Notes: a model not told the origin generated them from the letters alone. Shown: positions 8,343 to 17,178, numbered from the stretch's first letter. The stretch is DNA of 58,465 nucleotides from Pseudomonadota bacterium (GCA_947449495.1 CANFSB010000008.1:1-58465); one strand, 5' to 3'. Program-made: numbers and translations.

Positions 8343-8824
8343 CGTGAGCGCAAGACCAACGTAGCGTTGACCATGCCAGCCTCTGAGGCCGCATCGATGG
8401 TCGCAGTATCAACACTGACGCTGTGTTGTTCAGACAGCTGAGCCAACCACGCCACCACTGTATTGAACCGTGCGGCTTGCAACTGCACCCGCAATGCACC
8501 GTCGCCTGCCGGCTGGCTGGCCACCAATGCCGAACCCAACCCTATCTCGCGCGCCGATCGATCAATACGCACCAACAGCGATTCGTTGCCCGACACTGCC
8601 AGTGGCGACGGCCCCAAGGCGGCAAGTTGCGGCCCTGCCGCTTGCAGCCACGCCAGATCTGCACGATGCGTAGCGACACTGGACTGCAGTGTTTGTAGCT
8701 TTCGTTGCAACGGCAATTGCACAGCCACCAGAATCAACACCACGGCGCAGCCCGCGCCCCATCCCAACATGCGTTGCTCACGCACAGTCAGTGAGTTCCA
8801 TTGCTGTTGCAGACGGTCGCGCAT
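8339..8824 (-). CDS. gspM: Type II secretion system protein M
   Basis: 161 residues, the family's usual size. A short cytoplasmic N-terminus (MRDRLQQQWNSLTVREQRML) is followed by one membrane helix at about 22-38 and a periplasmic ferredoxin-like domain ending in a Val-Leu-rich strand. GspM pairs with GspL in the inner-membrane assembly platform. The start overlaps the gspL stop (TGATG at 8824), so translation is coupled. Confidence 0.9.
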   Translation of the reverse strand: MRDRLQQQWNSLTVREQRMLGWGAGCAVVLILVAVQLPLQRKLQTLQSSVATHRADLAWLQAAGPQLAALGPSPLAVSGNESLLVRIDRSAREIGLGSALVASQPAGDGALRVQLQAARFNTVVAWLAQLSEQHSVSVDTATIDAASEAGMVNATLVLRSR

Positions 8825-10080
8825 CAGTTGCTCCTCGCCGCACCGGCGACCGCGCGCACTTGCACACGACCTTCGTAGTGATCGCCGCGCTGCGCACCAG
8901 CGGTCAATTCGCTGCGATACCCGGCACCCACCAAGGCTTGGCTGACATGCTCCAGCGCTGCAGCATCTGCACCACCGAGCTTAAGATCCAGCGCACCGCG
9001 CCCAAACCCCAAAGACTGCACTCGCGCAGGACTTGCCGGGTTTTGCGCAGCAGCGACCACCGACAACATACCCAGCAAACCCTGCGCATCGGCACCGACC
9101 GACTGGGCCTGAGTCAAGCGCTGCTGCAGGCGTGTACGCAGGCCAGGCCCTGCCGATTCACCAGGCAACAAGGCCACAACCTGCTGACGCAGTTGTGCTT
9201 CGAGCAGCCTGTTTGTGGTGGTCAGTTGGCGAATCTGCCAAGACTGTGCAACCAGCTGCACGCCTGCCAGCAGCAAGGCCATCGCGGCAGCTACTCGCCA
9301 GCGTGACCAACCTTGGTATGAGTTTGAACGCGGCGCATAGCGTCCCTGCAGAAGATTGATGGCTTGTTGCTGCGGGACTTGTGCGGCCAACAGCGGCAGC
9401 ACACCCGCGGAGAGCAACTGCACTTTGAAAGAAGCCAGAGAAGGGCGCAGTGCCTCGAAAGCAGGCGCCTGCGACTGCCAATCTTGAGAAGACGCATAGA
9501 CAACCATATGTGAGACAGCCCGCTGCGCGGCATCCCCCAGCGCCAGATCAAGCGCAAATGTTGCATCGGTCGACGGCAATACCAGCGGTCGCTCACCCTC
9601 ACGGGTGATGGACAGAGTGTCGCGGTCGATCAGCACCGATATGACGCCAGGTACCTGTGGCACCAAACTGCTGTCCGCCTGCATGCTTTGAGGCGTAACG
9701 CCCAATGCCGCGACAGCCTCCAGCCAAGCATTCATCTTGCTATGGGCCACCACATCGACATCGACACGACCGGCCGCATCTACGCTGCGAGCCGTTGCAC
9801 AGTGCAATTGCTCGATATCGTCAGCCAAGTGTTCTTCAAGAGCATTGGGGACAACTTGGGCAAGTCTCGAGTCTGATCCCGGGGGCAGGGCCACACGCGT
9901 TTGCAGCACCTCTGCGCCAGGCACAATCACCACGACACGTTTATCCAAAGCAGCAGCCTGCAAGGCCTGTGCATCGCCGCTGACCGGTTGCTGGGTGAGG
10001 TGCCCACTGGGGGCCACACTGACCCAAACCGGCGGCTGATCGCCCTCGCGGCCCAGCCGCAGCAGTAACCAATCCGCCAT
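8824..10080 (-). CDS. gspL: Type II secretion system protein L
   Basis: 418 residues: an N-terminal cytoplasmic actin-like domain at about 1-240 that recruits the GspE ATPase, a membrane helix near 258-278 (after RWRVAAAMALLLAGVQLV), then a periplasmic domain. VVIVPGAEVLQTRVALPPGSD near 50-70 is typical of the family. gspL starts 12 bp after the gspK stop. No gspE partner gene is in the window. Confidence 0.92.
   Translation of the reverse strand: MADWLLLRLGREGDQPPVWVSVAPSGHLTQQPVSGDAQALQAAALDKRVVVIVPGAEVLQTRVALPPGSDSRLAQVVPNALEEHLADDIEQLHCATARSVDAAGRVDVDVVAHSKMNAWLEAVAALGVTPQSMQADSSLVPQVPGVISVLIDRDTLSITREGERPLVLPSTDATFALDLALGDAAQRAVSHMVVYASSQDWQSQAPAFEALRPSLASFKVQLLSAGVLPLLAAQVPQQQAINLLQGRYAPRSNSYQGWSRWRVAAAMALLLAGVQLVAQSWQIRQLTTTNRLLEAQLRQQVVALLPGESAGPGLRTRLQQRLTQAQSVGADAQGLLGMLSVVAAAQNPASPARVQSLGFGRGALDLKLGGADAAALEHVSQALVGAGYRSELTAGAQRGDHYEGRVQVRAVAGAARSN
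9883..9890 (+). other. KOPS-like octamer GGGCAGGG
   Basis: Plus-strand consensus match inside gspL, pointing toward dif. Confidence 0.5.
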
Positions 10081-10092
10081 GTGAGGTGACCC

Positions 10093-11031
10093 TTATTCGG
10101 TGCCGAGAGTGCGCAACAGCGGCCGCACCAGGCCGCTGTCTTCACGCATTAAAAGACTGTACAAGGCGAAGTGATCAGTGCCAATACCGATATCACTGCG
10201 CAAGCGAAAGAAGCGCGATTGTTCCGTGGCGCGCCGCTCTACCGAGGCCCCTACGGTGCTACGCAGCACCGCCAACTCAGGAAAACAGCCGCGCTTACGC
10301 AGCGCTGCCAGTTCGACTGCCGACATGCGGCTATATTCGGTTGTGGCACTGCCCTGCGGCGACAGCACGAAGAGGGCATCGAGTAAGGGCCCCCCAGCCG
10401 TGCAGACATTTATCTTATTGGCGGCAGGTGGCAGCGCAGTGACATAGGGCGCTAAACGCGTATAGCGAGCCAGGTCAAATCCCGGCAACTGCAGCAACTC
10501 GGAAATGCTGGTGACCGGCATATTTGCGGCGCGATGCGGCACTGTCTGCGACAGATACACGCTGTCTTCGGCGCCGTTACTGCCAGGCAACACATCGGTA
10601 TCGATCCAGTCTGCCCACAGCACCGCCCACCGCGGCTCCAGTTGCAACAGCTCAAGTAATCGTGTGAAAAGTTTTAGAGCTTCCGGATCGACTTCGCCGC
10701 GTGCGTTGATCAGGGTATTGAGATTGAACTTGCCCTGCTCATCGCTTAGTTGGGCCGCCATCAACACGCCAGGTGCAACTTCCAAGGGGCCTAGCGGTTG
10801 CGCCCATGGCTGATCGAGGCTGTCGCGTGCTCCAAGCTGCTGCGACAAGCCCCAGACTGCCAGCGCCTCAGCACCTTGGGCATACTGCAGGCCCTGCTCA
10901 AGGCTGCTGTTGGCTATGCTGCGACGCGCACCCAGCATGCCACGCGAACCAATTGCCACAGCCAGCATCGTGGCCAACGCCACCAACACCACCGCAGTGA
11001 GCAAGGCGACACCTCGCTGTCTTGAACGCAT
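10093..11031 (-). CDS. gspK: Type II secretion system minor pseudopilin K
   Basis: 312 residues from ATG 11031, chosen because it gives a short basic leader MRSRQRG directly before the hydrophobic pseudopilin helix VALLTAVVLVALATMLAVA, and its ATG overlaps the gspJ stop (TGATG). GspK is the large minor pseudopilin that caps the pseudopilus with I and J. As usual for GspK, position +5 after cleavage is not Glu. Conserved internal parts include DWIDTD and GAEDSVYL near 145-165 and the SISELLQLPGFD motif. Confidence 0.93.
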   Translation of the reverse strand: MRSRQRGVALLTAVVLVALATMLAVAIGSRGMLGARRSIANSSLEQGLQYAQGAEALAVWGLSQQLGARDSLDQPWAQPLGPLEVAPGVLMAAQLSDEQGKFNLNTLINARGEVDPEALKLFTRLLELLQLEPRWAVLWADWIDTDVLPGSNGAEDSVYLSQTVPHRAANMPVTSISELLQLPGFDLARYTRLAPYVTALPPAANKINVCTAGGPLLDALFVLSPQGSATTEYSRMSAVELAALRKRGCFPELAVLRSTVGASVERRATEQSRFFRLRSDIGIGTDHFALYSLLMREDSGLVRPLLRTLGTE

Positions 11032-11651
11032 CACCCCGGCACCTCGATGATGCGCACAATCCGGCCCCAATCGGCCAACTCTAAAGTCACCTCAACAGCC
11101 AGTGGACGACTGTAGAGCGAACGGCGCAACGGATCACCGGCAGATGACACAGCAGGCCATTGCGTTTGCCAAGCATGATTGCTGTCCATGAAACGCAGCT
11201 GCACTGAACGAACGTCCTGCAACAGCACGCGGCTGCGAGGCCGCGGATCTTCGGTGGCATCGAGCACCAGCCAGTACTCACGTTTGAGTGTCTGGCCATC
11301 GAGGATATAGCGCACACGCTGCAGGCTGCTGCGCTGCGCACCGGCAGGGTTGGTCCAGCCCGCGTGAGTAAGCGTGGCCAGTCCCGGCGTACGTCCGTCA
11401 GCACTCAATGCAGGCAGACCACCTTCGCCAATGGTCTGGCGAACCGGACGAGGCGACAACTGAGTGAAGTCGGTGACCAGCACGCGCACCGCGTTCTGCA
11501 CTGCCAGCAGACGATCCTGATTACGCTCCAGCGTGGCGCGATTAGCCAACGCTTGATTAATAGCACCGTAGCCCAGCGCGAACACCACAGAGGTAATGAA
11601 CAGCGCAACCAGCAACTCAACCAACGTAAAGCCCGCTGCGTGGCGCTTCAT
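11031..11651 (-). CDS. gspJ: Type II secretion system minor pseudopilin J
   Basis: 206 residues. Prepilin leader MKRHAAG, cleavage before FTLVELLVALFITSVVFALG, with the conserved Glu at +5. Downstream GspJ landmarks are ATLERNQDRLLAVQNAVRVL and DFTQLSPRPVR near 35-65. Part of the I-J-K tip of the pseudopilus. The start overlaps the gspI stop (ATGA) and the stop overlaps the gspK start. Confidence 0.94.
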   Translation of the reverse strand: MKRHAAGFTLVELLVALFITSVVFALGYGAINQALANRATLERNQDRLLAVQNAVRVLVTDFTQLSPRPVRQTIGEGGLPALSADGRTPGLATLTHAGWTNPAGAQRSSLQRVRYILDGQTLKREYWLVLDATEDPRPRSRVLLQDVRSVQLRFMDSNHAWQTQWPAVSSAGDPLRRSLYSRPLAVEVTLELADWGRIVRIIEVPG

Positions 11652-12133
11652 CGCTGCGCCTCACCGGCAGGCGACTGCGCTGGAGGCTGAGCTGAAGGCG
11701 GAGTTTGCGGTGGCACCGTACCAGTCCAATCTGGCTCAGCGCCGCGCGGCTGACCTTGGTTAGCGCCTATAAAGCCGGTGACTGTCGTGACCGGCGCAGC
11801 CTCTTTGCCTTCACCGGAGAGCACCGTAACCTCCACCCGCCGCAGTCCGGTGATGCCAGGGTCGGCAACGACTTGTTGCCAACTCCAGCGCTGACCGGCC
11901 ATCTCTTGTGTGCCTTCGCTGCTACCCAGTGCCGGCGCAGTAGCCGCCAACCGAAGCGTAGTGAGCTGATTAAGTCCGACCCACTGGGCCAAGCTACGCT
12001 GACGCAACTGCGCAGTCTGATTGGCCGCTGAGGTCAGTGTGGCCAACAACGCGCCCATACCCAAGGCAACCACCACCAGCGCCACCAGCACTTCCACCAG
12101 CGTAAAGCCGCGCACTGCAGCGGGCGACTTCAA
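11648..12133 (-). CDS. gspI: Type II secretion system minor pseudopilin I
   Basis: 161 residues. Prepilin leader MKSPAAVRG, cleavage before FTLVEVLVALVVVALGMGAL with Glu at +5. The body has the GspI pattern QLRQRSLAQWVGLNQL near 38-53. The C-terminus is a Pro-rich tail of about 35 residues (PPQTPPSAQPPAQSP) longer than the family needs. ATGA overlaps link it to gspH upstream and gspJ downstream. Confidence 0.93.
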   Translation of the reverse strand: MKSPAAVRGFTLVEVLVALVVVALGMGALLATLTSAANQTAQLRQRSLAQWVGLNQLTTLRLAATAPALGSSEGTQEMAGQRWSWQQVVADPGITGLRRVEVTVLSGEGKEAAPVTTVTGFIGANQGQPRGAEPDWTGTVPPQTPPSAQPPAQSPAGEAQR

Positions 12134-12666
12134 CGTGCTGCCTCGGGCAATGGGGTGAATACGATGCTGTCATCCTGCGCTGCAGGCGCTGCTCGAAAGC
12201 CCTCCGCACTGCCTTCGCGCAACACGGTCAATTCAAACGCATTGAGCTCACCACTGGAATACAGCAGCACTTGCGGTGCCACAGATTTGGCGTCGGGCTT
12301 GGGCAATACCACAGGACGACCGTCAATCAATAAGCTGGCCTGCAAACCAGCGGGCAGGGTGCGCCGGCGCAACACGCGATCGTCTTCCGGGATGTTCTGC
12401 CATTGGGCGGCACGACTGTCGTAGCTCATGAACTCATAGCCGCCAGCAAACACGCGTAGTCCGTATTGTTCACTGTGAATGCCAGCCCTATCACGCACCA
12501 GCTGCAACAGAGTTTCGAGACGTTGACGCTCGGTCTCTACCTGACGATCCTGACCCAGCACGCCCAATGACAACAGTGCTCCGGCAGCAACGATGCCGAT
12601 GATCAGCATGACCACCAATATCTCGACCAGCGTGAAGCCTCGCTGGCCTTGCCGGTCAGCGATCAA
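12130..12666 (-). CDS. gspH: Type II secretion system minor pseudopilin H
   Basis: 178 residues from a TTG at 12666, the only standard start that gives a short prepilin leader (LIADRQGQRG) before FTLVEILVVMLIIGIVAAGA, with Glu at +5. The longer in-frame ATG at 12819 would add about 50 residues overlapping gspG and is unlikely. The TTG lies inside the last codons of gspG, so it is probably coupled. The rest matches GspH: QVETERQRLETLLQLVRDRA near 40-60 and EQYGLRVFAGGYEF near 65-80. Confidence 0.88.
   Translation of the reverse strand: MIADRQGQRGFTLVEILVVMLIIGIVAAGALLSLGVLGQDRQVETERQRLETLLQLVRDRAGIHSEQYGLRVFAGGYEFMSYDSRAAQWQNIPEDDRVLRRRTLPAGLQASLLIDGRPVVLPKPDAKSVAPQVLLYSSGELNAFELTVLREGSAEGFRAAPAAQDDSIVFTPLPEAAR
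12352..12359 (+). other. KOPS-like octamer GGGCAGGG
   Basis: Plus-strand consensus match inside gspH, pointing toward dif. Confidence 0.5.
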
Positions 12667-13123
12667 GGTTCCAGTTGCCGATGTCGGCGTTGACGCCTTC
12701 GCCACCGGGCTGCCCATCGGAGCCGAAGCTGTACAGGTCGTACTCACCATGTTCGCCAGGCACCAGATACTGATAGGCATTACCCCAAGGGTCTTTGGTA
12801 GCGCGCTTGAGATAACCACCGGCGCGCCAATTGCGCACCGCGGGATCTGCTGGTTTCTCGACCAAGGCCTGCAGCCCCTGATCGGTGCTGGGGAACTTGA
12901 AGTTGTCGAGTTTGTAGAGCGTCAGCGCGGTGTCGATGGCCTGAATGTCCTGACTTGCCTTGGCTACCCGTGCATCGTCAACCCGGCCCAGGAACTGCGG
13001 CACTACGACTGCTGCCAGCAAGCCGATGATGATGACCACCACCATGATCTCTATCAAAGTGAAGCCGCTCTGCTGCCGGCGGGCGCCGGCGGGTCGATGA
13101 CGTAAGATCAAAGGCATGGGCAT
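12656..13123 (-). CDS. gspG: Type II secretion system major pseudopilin G
   Basis: 155 residues. The leader ends QQSG and is followed by FTLIEIMVVVIIIGLLAAVV, the most conserved pseudopilin helix, with Glu at +5. The mature part has GspG hallmarks: VPQFLGRVDDARVAKASQDI, LDNFKFPSTDQGLQALV and KDPWGNAYQYL, then a Ca-binding-type C-terminal loop ending DIGNWNLDR. GspG polymerises into the pseudopilus that pushes folded proteins through the secretin. First gene of the visible operon; gspC, gspD, gspE and gspF are absent here and must lie elsewhere. Confidence 0.97.
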   Translation of the reverse strand: MPMPLILRHRPAGARRQQSGFTLIEIMVVVIIIGLLAAVVVPQFLGRVDDARVAKASQDIQAIDTALTLYKLDNFKFPSTDQGLQALVEKPADPAVRNWRAGGYLKRATKDPWGNAYQYLVPGEHGEYDLYSFGSDGQPGGEGVNADIGNWNLDR

Positions 13124-13147
13124 GGGACCTGATGTGACAGTGGCTGG

Positions 13148-13153
13148 ATCATA
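13148..13153 (-). promoter_or_regulatory. Possible -10 element for the gspG-N operon
   Basis: TATGAT on the minus strand, 25 bp upstream of the gspG start, in the 34-bp gap before the divergent rrtA gene. A TTCACA sits 21 bp further up, too far for a standard spacer, so this is tentative. Confidence 0.3.
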
Positions 13154-13157
13154 GCAA

Positions 13158-13796
13158 ATGACTGATGGCGAACCTGTGAAGGCACGGCCCAGCTGGCTGC
13201 AAGCGCTGCACCTGCAAGGCGCGCGCGGTGGACTGCTGGCGCTTGCCTGTGGCGGGCTGCTGTTGCCTTCGGTGTGGCCGGCACTGATGCCGCTGCTGCG
13301 CTATGAACGCACAGCCCTGACCAACGACCAATGGTGGCGGTGGATTACCGCCCATCTGGTGCATCTGGATGCCGGTCATGCCCTGCTAAATGCGATCGGT
13401 TTGATCTTGCTGTGGGCGCTGTTTGCAGGTCTGCTGCGCGGTCGCGACTGGCTATGGATAGTGGGCCTGTCGGTGACAACGGTAGATCTGGGGCTGTGGT
13501 TCCTGCAACCGCAGCTGCAGTGGTACGTAGGGGCTTCTGGCGTGCTGCACGGCGTCATGGCTGGGGGCTGTGTAGCACTGCTGCGTAGCGCTGACCGTGC
13601 CGCCTGGCCTGCCACGGTGCTGTTTACAGCCAAGTTGGCCTGGGAACACTGGCAGGGTCCATTGCCCTTCGAGACGCAGTCTCAAGTGGTGTCCGCAGCA
13701 CATCTGTATGGTGCGGCAGGAGGGCTGCTGGCTGCCCTGCCAGAGGCGGCGGGGGCGGCTATACTGCGTCGCTGCAAACCTGAGGTGAGCCATTGA
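13158..13796 (+). CDS. rrtA: Rhombosortase-like intramembrane serine protease
   Basis: 212 residues, about six membrane segments. The rhomboid dyad is visible: Ser127 in WYVGASGVLHG and His182 in SAAHLYGAAGGL. The stretch WWRWITAHLVHLDAGHALLNA at 59-79 matches the rhombosortase pattern upstream of the active site. Rhombosortases cleave the C-terminal GlyGly-CTERM anchor of proteins exported by type II secretion. The start is only 34 bp from the divergent gspG start, which supports that assignment. No Shine-Dalgarno is obvious. The stop overlaps the fabD start (TGATG). No GlyGly-CTERM protein is seen in the window. A generic rhomboid protease is the alternative. Confidence 0.8.
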   Translation: MTDGEPVKARPSWLQALHLQGARGGLLALACGGLLLPSVWPALMPLLRYERTALTNDQWWRWITAHLVHLDAGHALLNAIGLILLWALFAGLLRGRDWLWIVGLSVTTVDLGLWFLQPQLQWYVGASGVLHGVMAGGCVALLRSADRAAWPATVLFTAKLAWEHWQGPLPFETQSQVVSAAHLYGAAGGLLAALPEAAGAAILRRCKPEVSH

Positions 13797-14728
13797 TGAG
13801 CAGCGTGTTTGTGTTTCCGGGTCAAGGGTCGCAATCGGTCGGCATGCTGGCCTCGCTGGCCGCCAGCGACAGCGTCATCACCGACACCTTCGCCGAGGCG
13901 TCTCAAGTGCTCGGTTACGACCTGTGGCAACTGGTCAGCCAAGGGCCCGCCGAGACTCTCAACAGCACCGCCTATACGCAGCCCGCCATGCTGGTTGCCG
14001 GTGTCGCCACTTGGCGCTTGTGGCTCAAGCGCGGCGGTACCCAGCCGGGTCGCGTCTGTGGTCACAGCCTGGGTGAGTTCAGCGCACTGGTCGCCTCCGG
14101 CAGTCTGAACTTTGGCGATGCGGTCGCACTGGTGCGCCACCGCGGCGAACTGATGCAGGAGGCCGTGCCAGCCGGTGTAGGCGCCATGGCTGCCGTGCTG
14201 GGTCTGGATGACGAGCCACTGCTGGCCGCCTGCGCCACCGCCGCACAGGGCGAGGTCGTCGAAGCCGTCAATTTCAATTCACCCGGTCAGGTGGTCATCG
14301 CCGGGCATGTGGGTGCGGTCAATCGCGCTATCGACGCATGCAAGACCGCAGGCGCCAAGCGGGCCGTGCTGCTACCGATGAGCGTCCCGGCGCACAGCAG
14401 CCTGATGCAGCCGGCAGCGCTGCGCTTTGGCGAGCGTCTGGCGGCGCTACCCGTGCAAGCCCCGTCGATCGCGTTTTACAGCCCGGTCGATGCTGCAGCG
14501 CACAGCGATCCGGCAGATATACGTCAGTTGCTGCAACGCCAATTGGCAAGTCCAGTGCGCTGGACCGATCTGGTGCGTGCACTGCTGGCCGAGGGCGTCA
14601 CGTCGCTGGTGGAGTGCGGACCGGGCAAAGTACTCACCAGTCTTAACCGCCGCATCGACAAACGACCAGACCTCATCTGTAGCGCTCTGGAAGACGCTGC
14701 CGCCTTTACCGCCGGAGCCGCATCATGA
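13796..14728 (+). CDS. fabD: Malonyl-CoA:ACP transacylase
   Basis: 310 residues. Loads malonyl groups onto acyl carrier protein for fatty-acid synthesis. Visible: the N-terminal FPGQGSQ oxyanion motif with Gln11, the nucleophile Ser91 in GHSLGE, Arg116-region ALVRHRG, and His199 in SVPAHSSLM. ATG 13796 is preferred over the TTG one codon upstream because it overlaps the rrtA stop. plsX, fabH and rpmF, which often precede fabD, are replaced by rrtA here. Confidence 0.97.
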   Translation: MSSVFVFPGQGSQSVGMLASLAASDSVITDTFAEASQVLGYDLWQLVSQGPAETLNSTAYTQPAMLVAGVATWRLWLKRGGTQPGRVCGHSLGEFSALVASGSLNFGDAVALVRHRGELMQEAVPAGVGAMAAVLGLDDEPLLAACATAAQGEVVEAVNFNSPGQVVIAGHVGAVNRAIDACKTAGAKRAVLLPMSVPAHSSLMQPAALRFGERLAALPVQAPSIAFYSPVDAAAHSDPADIRQLLQRQLASPVRWTDLVRALLAEGVTSLVECGPGKVLTSLNRRIDKRPDLICSALEDAAAFTAGAAS

Positions 14729-15474
14729 GTTCATCGACACCGCTTGCTGGTCAAACGGCGCTGGTAACAGGCGCTTCACGAGGCATCGGTGCGGCCATCG
14801 CTGCCCACTTGGCGGCCGCCGGCGCCCGAGTAATAGGCACAGCCACGACTACCGAAGGAGCCGAACGCATCAGCGCCACGCTGGCAGCGCACGGTGGGCA
14901 CGGCGCGGTGGTTGACGTGGCCGATGCCACCTCTGTTGCTGCGCTGTTTGCGCAACTGGAAGCGGCCGGCGAGATGCCTGCAATTCTGGTCAACAACGCC
15001 GCCATTACCCGCGATACGCTGATGCTGCGCATGAAGGAAGACGACTGGGACGCGGTGATCAACACCAATCTCACAGCCAACTTCCGCGTCACCAAGGCGG
15101 TGCTCAAGCGAATGATGAAAGAGCGCTACGGCCGCATCATCAGCATCTCCTCGGTAGTGGGGCAGATGGGCAACGCCGGTCAGGTCAACTACTGCGCTGC
15201 CAAGGCCGGCGTCATCGGCATGACCAAATCCCTTGCTCGCGAGGTAGGTTCGCGGGGCATTACGGTTAACGCCGTAGCGCCAGGCTTTATCGATACGGAT
15301 ATGACCCGCGGTCTGGACGAGGCGCAGCGCAGCGCCTTGCTGGGGCAAATTCCGGCCGGCAGGCTCGGCTCCCCCGACGATATCGCCGCCGCGGTGTTGT
15401 TTTTGGCATCACCGGCCGCCGCCTACATCACCGGTCAAACCCTGGCGGTCAATGGCGGTATGTTGATGCCCTGA
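14725..15474 (+). CDS. fabG: 3-oxoacyl-ACP reductase
   Basis: 249 residues. NADPH-dependent SDR that reduces 3-oxoacyl-ACP. The cofactor motif TGASRGIG is at 15-22, NNAA at 90-93, and the catalytic Ser143, Tyr156 and Lys160 are in SISSVVGQ and NYCAAK. The C-terminus ends in [11 protein letters not shown], typical of FabG. It overlaps fabD by ATGA and is followed by a 134-bp gap with the acpP promoter. Confidence 0.97.
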   Translation: MSSSTPLAGQTALVTGASRGIGAAIAAHLAAAGARVIGTATTTEGAERISATLAAHGGHGAVVDVADATSVAALFAQLEAAGEMPAILVNNAAITRDTLMLRMKEDDWDAVINTNLTANFRVTKAVLKRMMKERYGRIISISSVVGQMGNAGQVNYCAAKAGVIGMTKSLAREVGSRGITVNAVAPGFIDTDMTRGLDEAQRSALLGQIPAGRLGSPDDIAAAVLFLASPAAAYITGQTLAVNGGMLMP

Positions 15475-15482
15475 ATCGGGCC

Positions 15483-15490
15483 GGGGAGGG
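15483..15490 (+). other. KOPS-like octamer GGGGAGGG
   Basis: Plus-strand consensus match in the fabG-acpP gap, pointing toward dif. Confidence 0.45.
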
Positions 15491-15540
15491 TGCTGGCGAA
15501 GCCGCCGGCCCCGAAACTGGCAAGGCGGCCAGCCTTCCCC

Positions 15541-15546
15541 TACAAT
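15541..15546 (+). promoter_or_regulatory. Possible -10 element for acpP
   Basis: TACAAT (five of six to consensus) 62 bp before the acpP start, with only a weak tggcaa 17 bp upstream. A separate acpP promoter is common because ACP is needed in excess. Confidence 0.4.
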
Positions 15547-15608
15547 ATCAGGCCCGCTGGCTAGCCGCGGCGTCCCAAGAATCAATTGAACGAGAGGGTT
15601 ACAAGCAG

Positions 15609-15848
15609 ATGAGCAGCGTTGAACAGCAGGTGAAAGCCATCGTCGCCGAGCAGCTTGGCGTCAAGGCCGAGCAGGTGACCAACGACGCGTCGTTCGTCGA
15701 TGACCTGGGCGCCGATTCACTCGACACCGTCGAGTTGGTCATGGCCCTCGAAGAAGAGTTCGAGATCGAGATCCCCGACGAAGATGCAGAGAAGATCACG
15801 ACCGTCCAGCAGGCGATCAACTACATCAACGATCGTCGCAAGTCCTGA
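15609..15848 (+). CDS. acpP: Acyl carrier protein
   Basis: 79 residues, acidic and four-helical. Ser37 in [18 protein letters not shown] receives 4'-phosphopantetheine and carries growing acyl chains. Sequence and length match the AcpP family throughout ([20 protein letters not shown]). A gagaggg RBS lies upstream. A hairpin terminator follows at once, which would let acpP be expressed far above fabF. Confidence 0.98.
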   Translation: MSSVEQQVKAIVAEQLGVKAEQVTNDASFVDDLGADSLDTVELVMALEEEFEIEIPDEDAEKITTVQQAINYINDRRKS

Positions 15849-15856
15849 TCAGGACT
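15841..15856. repeat. 16-bp perfect palindrome over the acpP stop
   Basis: The sequence agtcctgatcaggact is its own reverse complement and includes the acpP TGA. It may be part of the 3' structure of acpP mRNA; no protein-binding role can be claimed. Confidence 0.45.
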
Positions 15857-15861
15857 TGACC

Positions 15862-15891
15862 GCGGCGGCGCATCTGGCGCCGCTGCTTTTT
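15862..15891 (+). terminator. Rho-independent terminator between acpP and fabF
   Basis: 10-bp stem gcggcggcgc / gcgccgctgc (one G-T pair), 5-nt loop, five Ts directly after. It would end part of the acpP transcript and leave read-through for fabF. Confidence 0.75.
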
Positions 15892-15908
15892 CCGAGCCGA
15901 GGTCCCGC

Positions 15909-17156
15909 TTGAGCAAGCGTCGCGTTGTTATTACCGGTATGGGCATTGTGTCGCCGGTGGGCAGTACGATAGACACGGCGTGGGCCGATGTCGTCAACGG
16001 TGTCAGCGGCATTGGACCGATTACACGCTTTGATGTCTCGGCTTTCCCGTGCCGGTTCGGCGGTGCAGTCAAAGGCTTTGAGCTCGATCAGTACCTGCCC
16101 GCCAAAGAAGCTCGTCGCATGGACGAGTTTATGCATTACGGCATCGCTGCCGGCGCGCAGGCCATGGCCGACGCGGGGCTGGATATGAACCGCATCGACC
16201 TCGATCGTGCCGGCGTCATCATGGGCTCGGGCATCGGCGGCCTGCAGACCATCGAAGATCAGCACAACGATTACGTGGCTGCCAACAGCCCCCGCAAGAT
16301 CTCACCGTTTTTCGTGCCTTCGACGATCATCAACATGATCGCCGGGCATCTGTCGATCCGCTTTGGGCTGCGCGGCCCCAACCTGGGCGTTGTCACTGCC
16401 TGCACCACCTCGACCCACGCGCTGGGCTTGGCGCTGCGTACCATCCAGTACGGCGATGCCGACCTGGTACTGGCTGGCGGCGCCGAGATGGCCACCACCC
16501 GCATGGGCTTGGGAGGCTTCGGCCAGGCCAAGGCGCTCTCCACCCGCAACGACTCACCGCAACAGGCCAGTCGCCCGTGGGACCGTGACCGCGATGGCTT
16601 CGTGCTCAGCGATGGCGGCGGCGCAATGCTGCTTGAGGAATACGAACACGCCAAAGCACGCGGCGCACGCATCTACGCAGAACTGTCGGGCTTTGGCATG
16701 AGCGGCGATGCACATCACATCACCGCTCCGCCGGAAGACGGCAACGGCGCCTGCCGCGCCATGCAAATCGCATTGCGCGACGCCGGGCTCAATCCCGACC
16801 AAGTGCAGTACGTCAACGCCCATGCCACCTCAACGCCGCTGGGTGATAAGGCCGAAACACAGGCGATTCGCAGCGCCTTCGGCGAAGCCGCCTACAAGCT
16901 GGCCGTCAATTCCACCAAGTCGGTCACCGGCCATCTGCTCGGTGCCGCAGGTGTTGTAGAGGCCATATTCTCGGCTCTGGCACTGCGCGACCAAATCGCG
17001 CCGCCCACCATCAACCTCGACAACCCCGATGAGGGCTGCGATCTGGACTTTGTCCCCAAGGTCGCCCGTCAGATGCGCATCGACGCCGCTGTTTCCAACT
17101 CGTTCGGGTTCGGCGGCACCAACGGCTCGCTCGTCCTGCGCCGCTTCGCGGGCTGA
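15909..17156 (+). CDS. fabF: 3-oxoacyl-ACP synthase II
   Basis: 415 residues from a TTG at 15909 (gccgagg 6 bp upstream). Condensing enzyme that elongates acyl-ACP. Catalytic Cys165 in [12 protein letters not shown], His305 in [11 protein letters not shown], Lys337 in NSTKSVTGH and His342. The N-terminus [17 protein letters not shown] is the normal FabF start, so the unusual TTG is well supported. It follows acpP, the classic order, and leads into the pabB-pabC-mltG run. Confidence 0.97.
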   Translation: MSKRRVVITGMGIVSPVGSTIDTAWADVVNGVSGIGPITRFDVSAFPCRFGGAVKGFELDQYLPAKEARRMDEFMHYGIAAGAQAMADAGLDMNRIDLDRAGVIMGSGIGGLQTIEDQHNDYVAANSPRKISPFFVPSTIINMIAGHLSIRFGLRGPNLGVVTACTTSTHALGLALRTIQYGDADLVLAGGAEMATTRMGLGGFGQAKALSTRNDSPQQASRPWDRDRDGFVLSDGGGAMLLEEYEHAKARGARIYAELSGFGMSGDAHHITAPPEDGNGACRAMQIALRDAGLNPDQVQYVNAHATSTPLGDKAETQAIRSAFGEAAYKLAVNSTKSVTGHLLGAAGVVEAIFSALALRDQIAPPTINLDNPDEGCDLDFVPKVARQMRIDAAVSNSFGFGGTNGSLVLRRFAG

Positions 17157-17178
17157 CGGCAGTCCGGTAGCACGCGCC

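Noticed and set aside
12130-12819. gspH beginning at the upstream ATG 12819
   Set aside because: It would add about 50 residues antecedent to the prepilin leader and overlap most of the gspG C-terminus in another frame.
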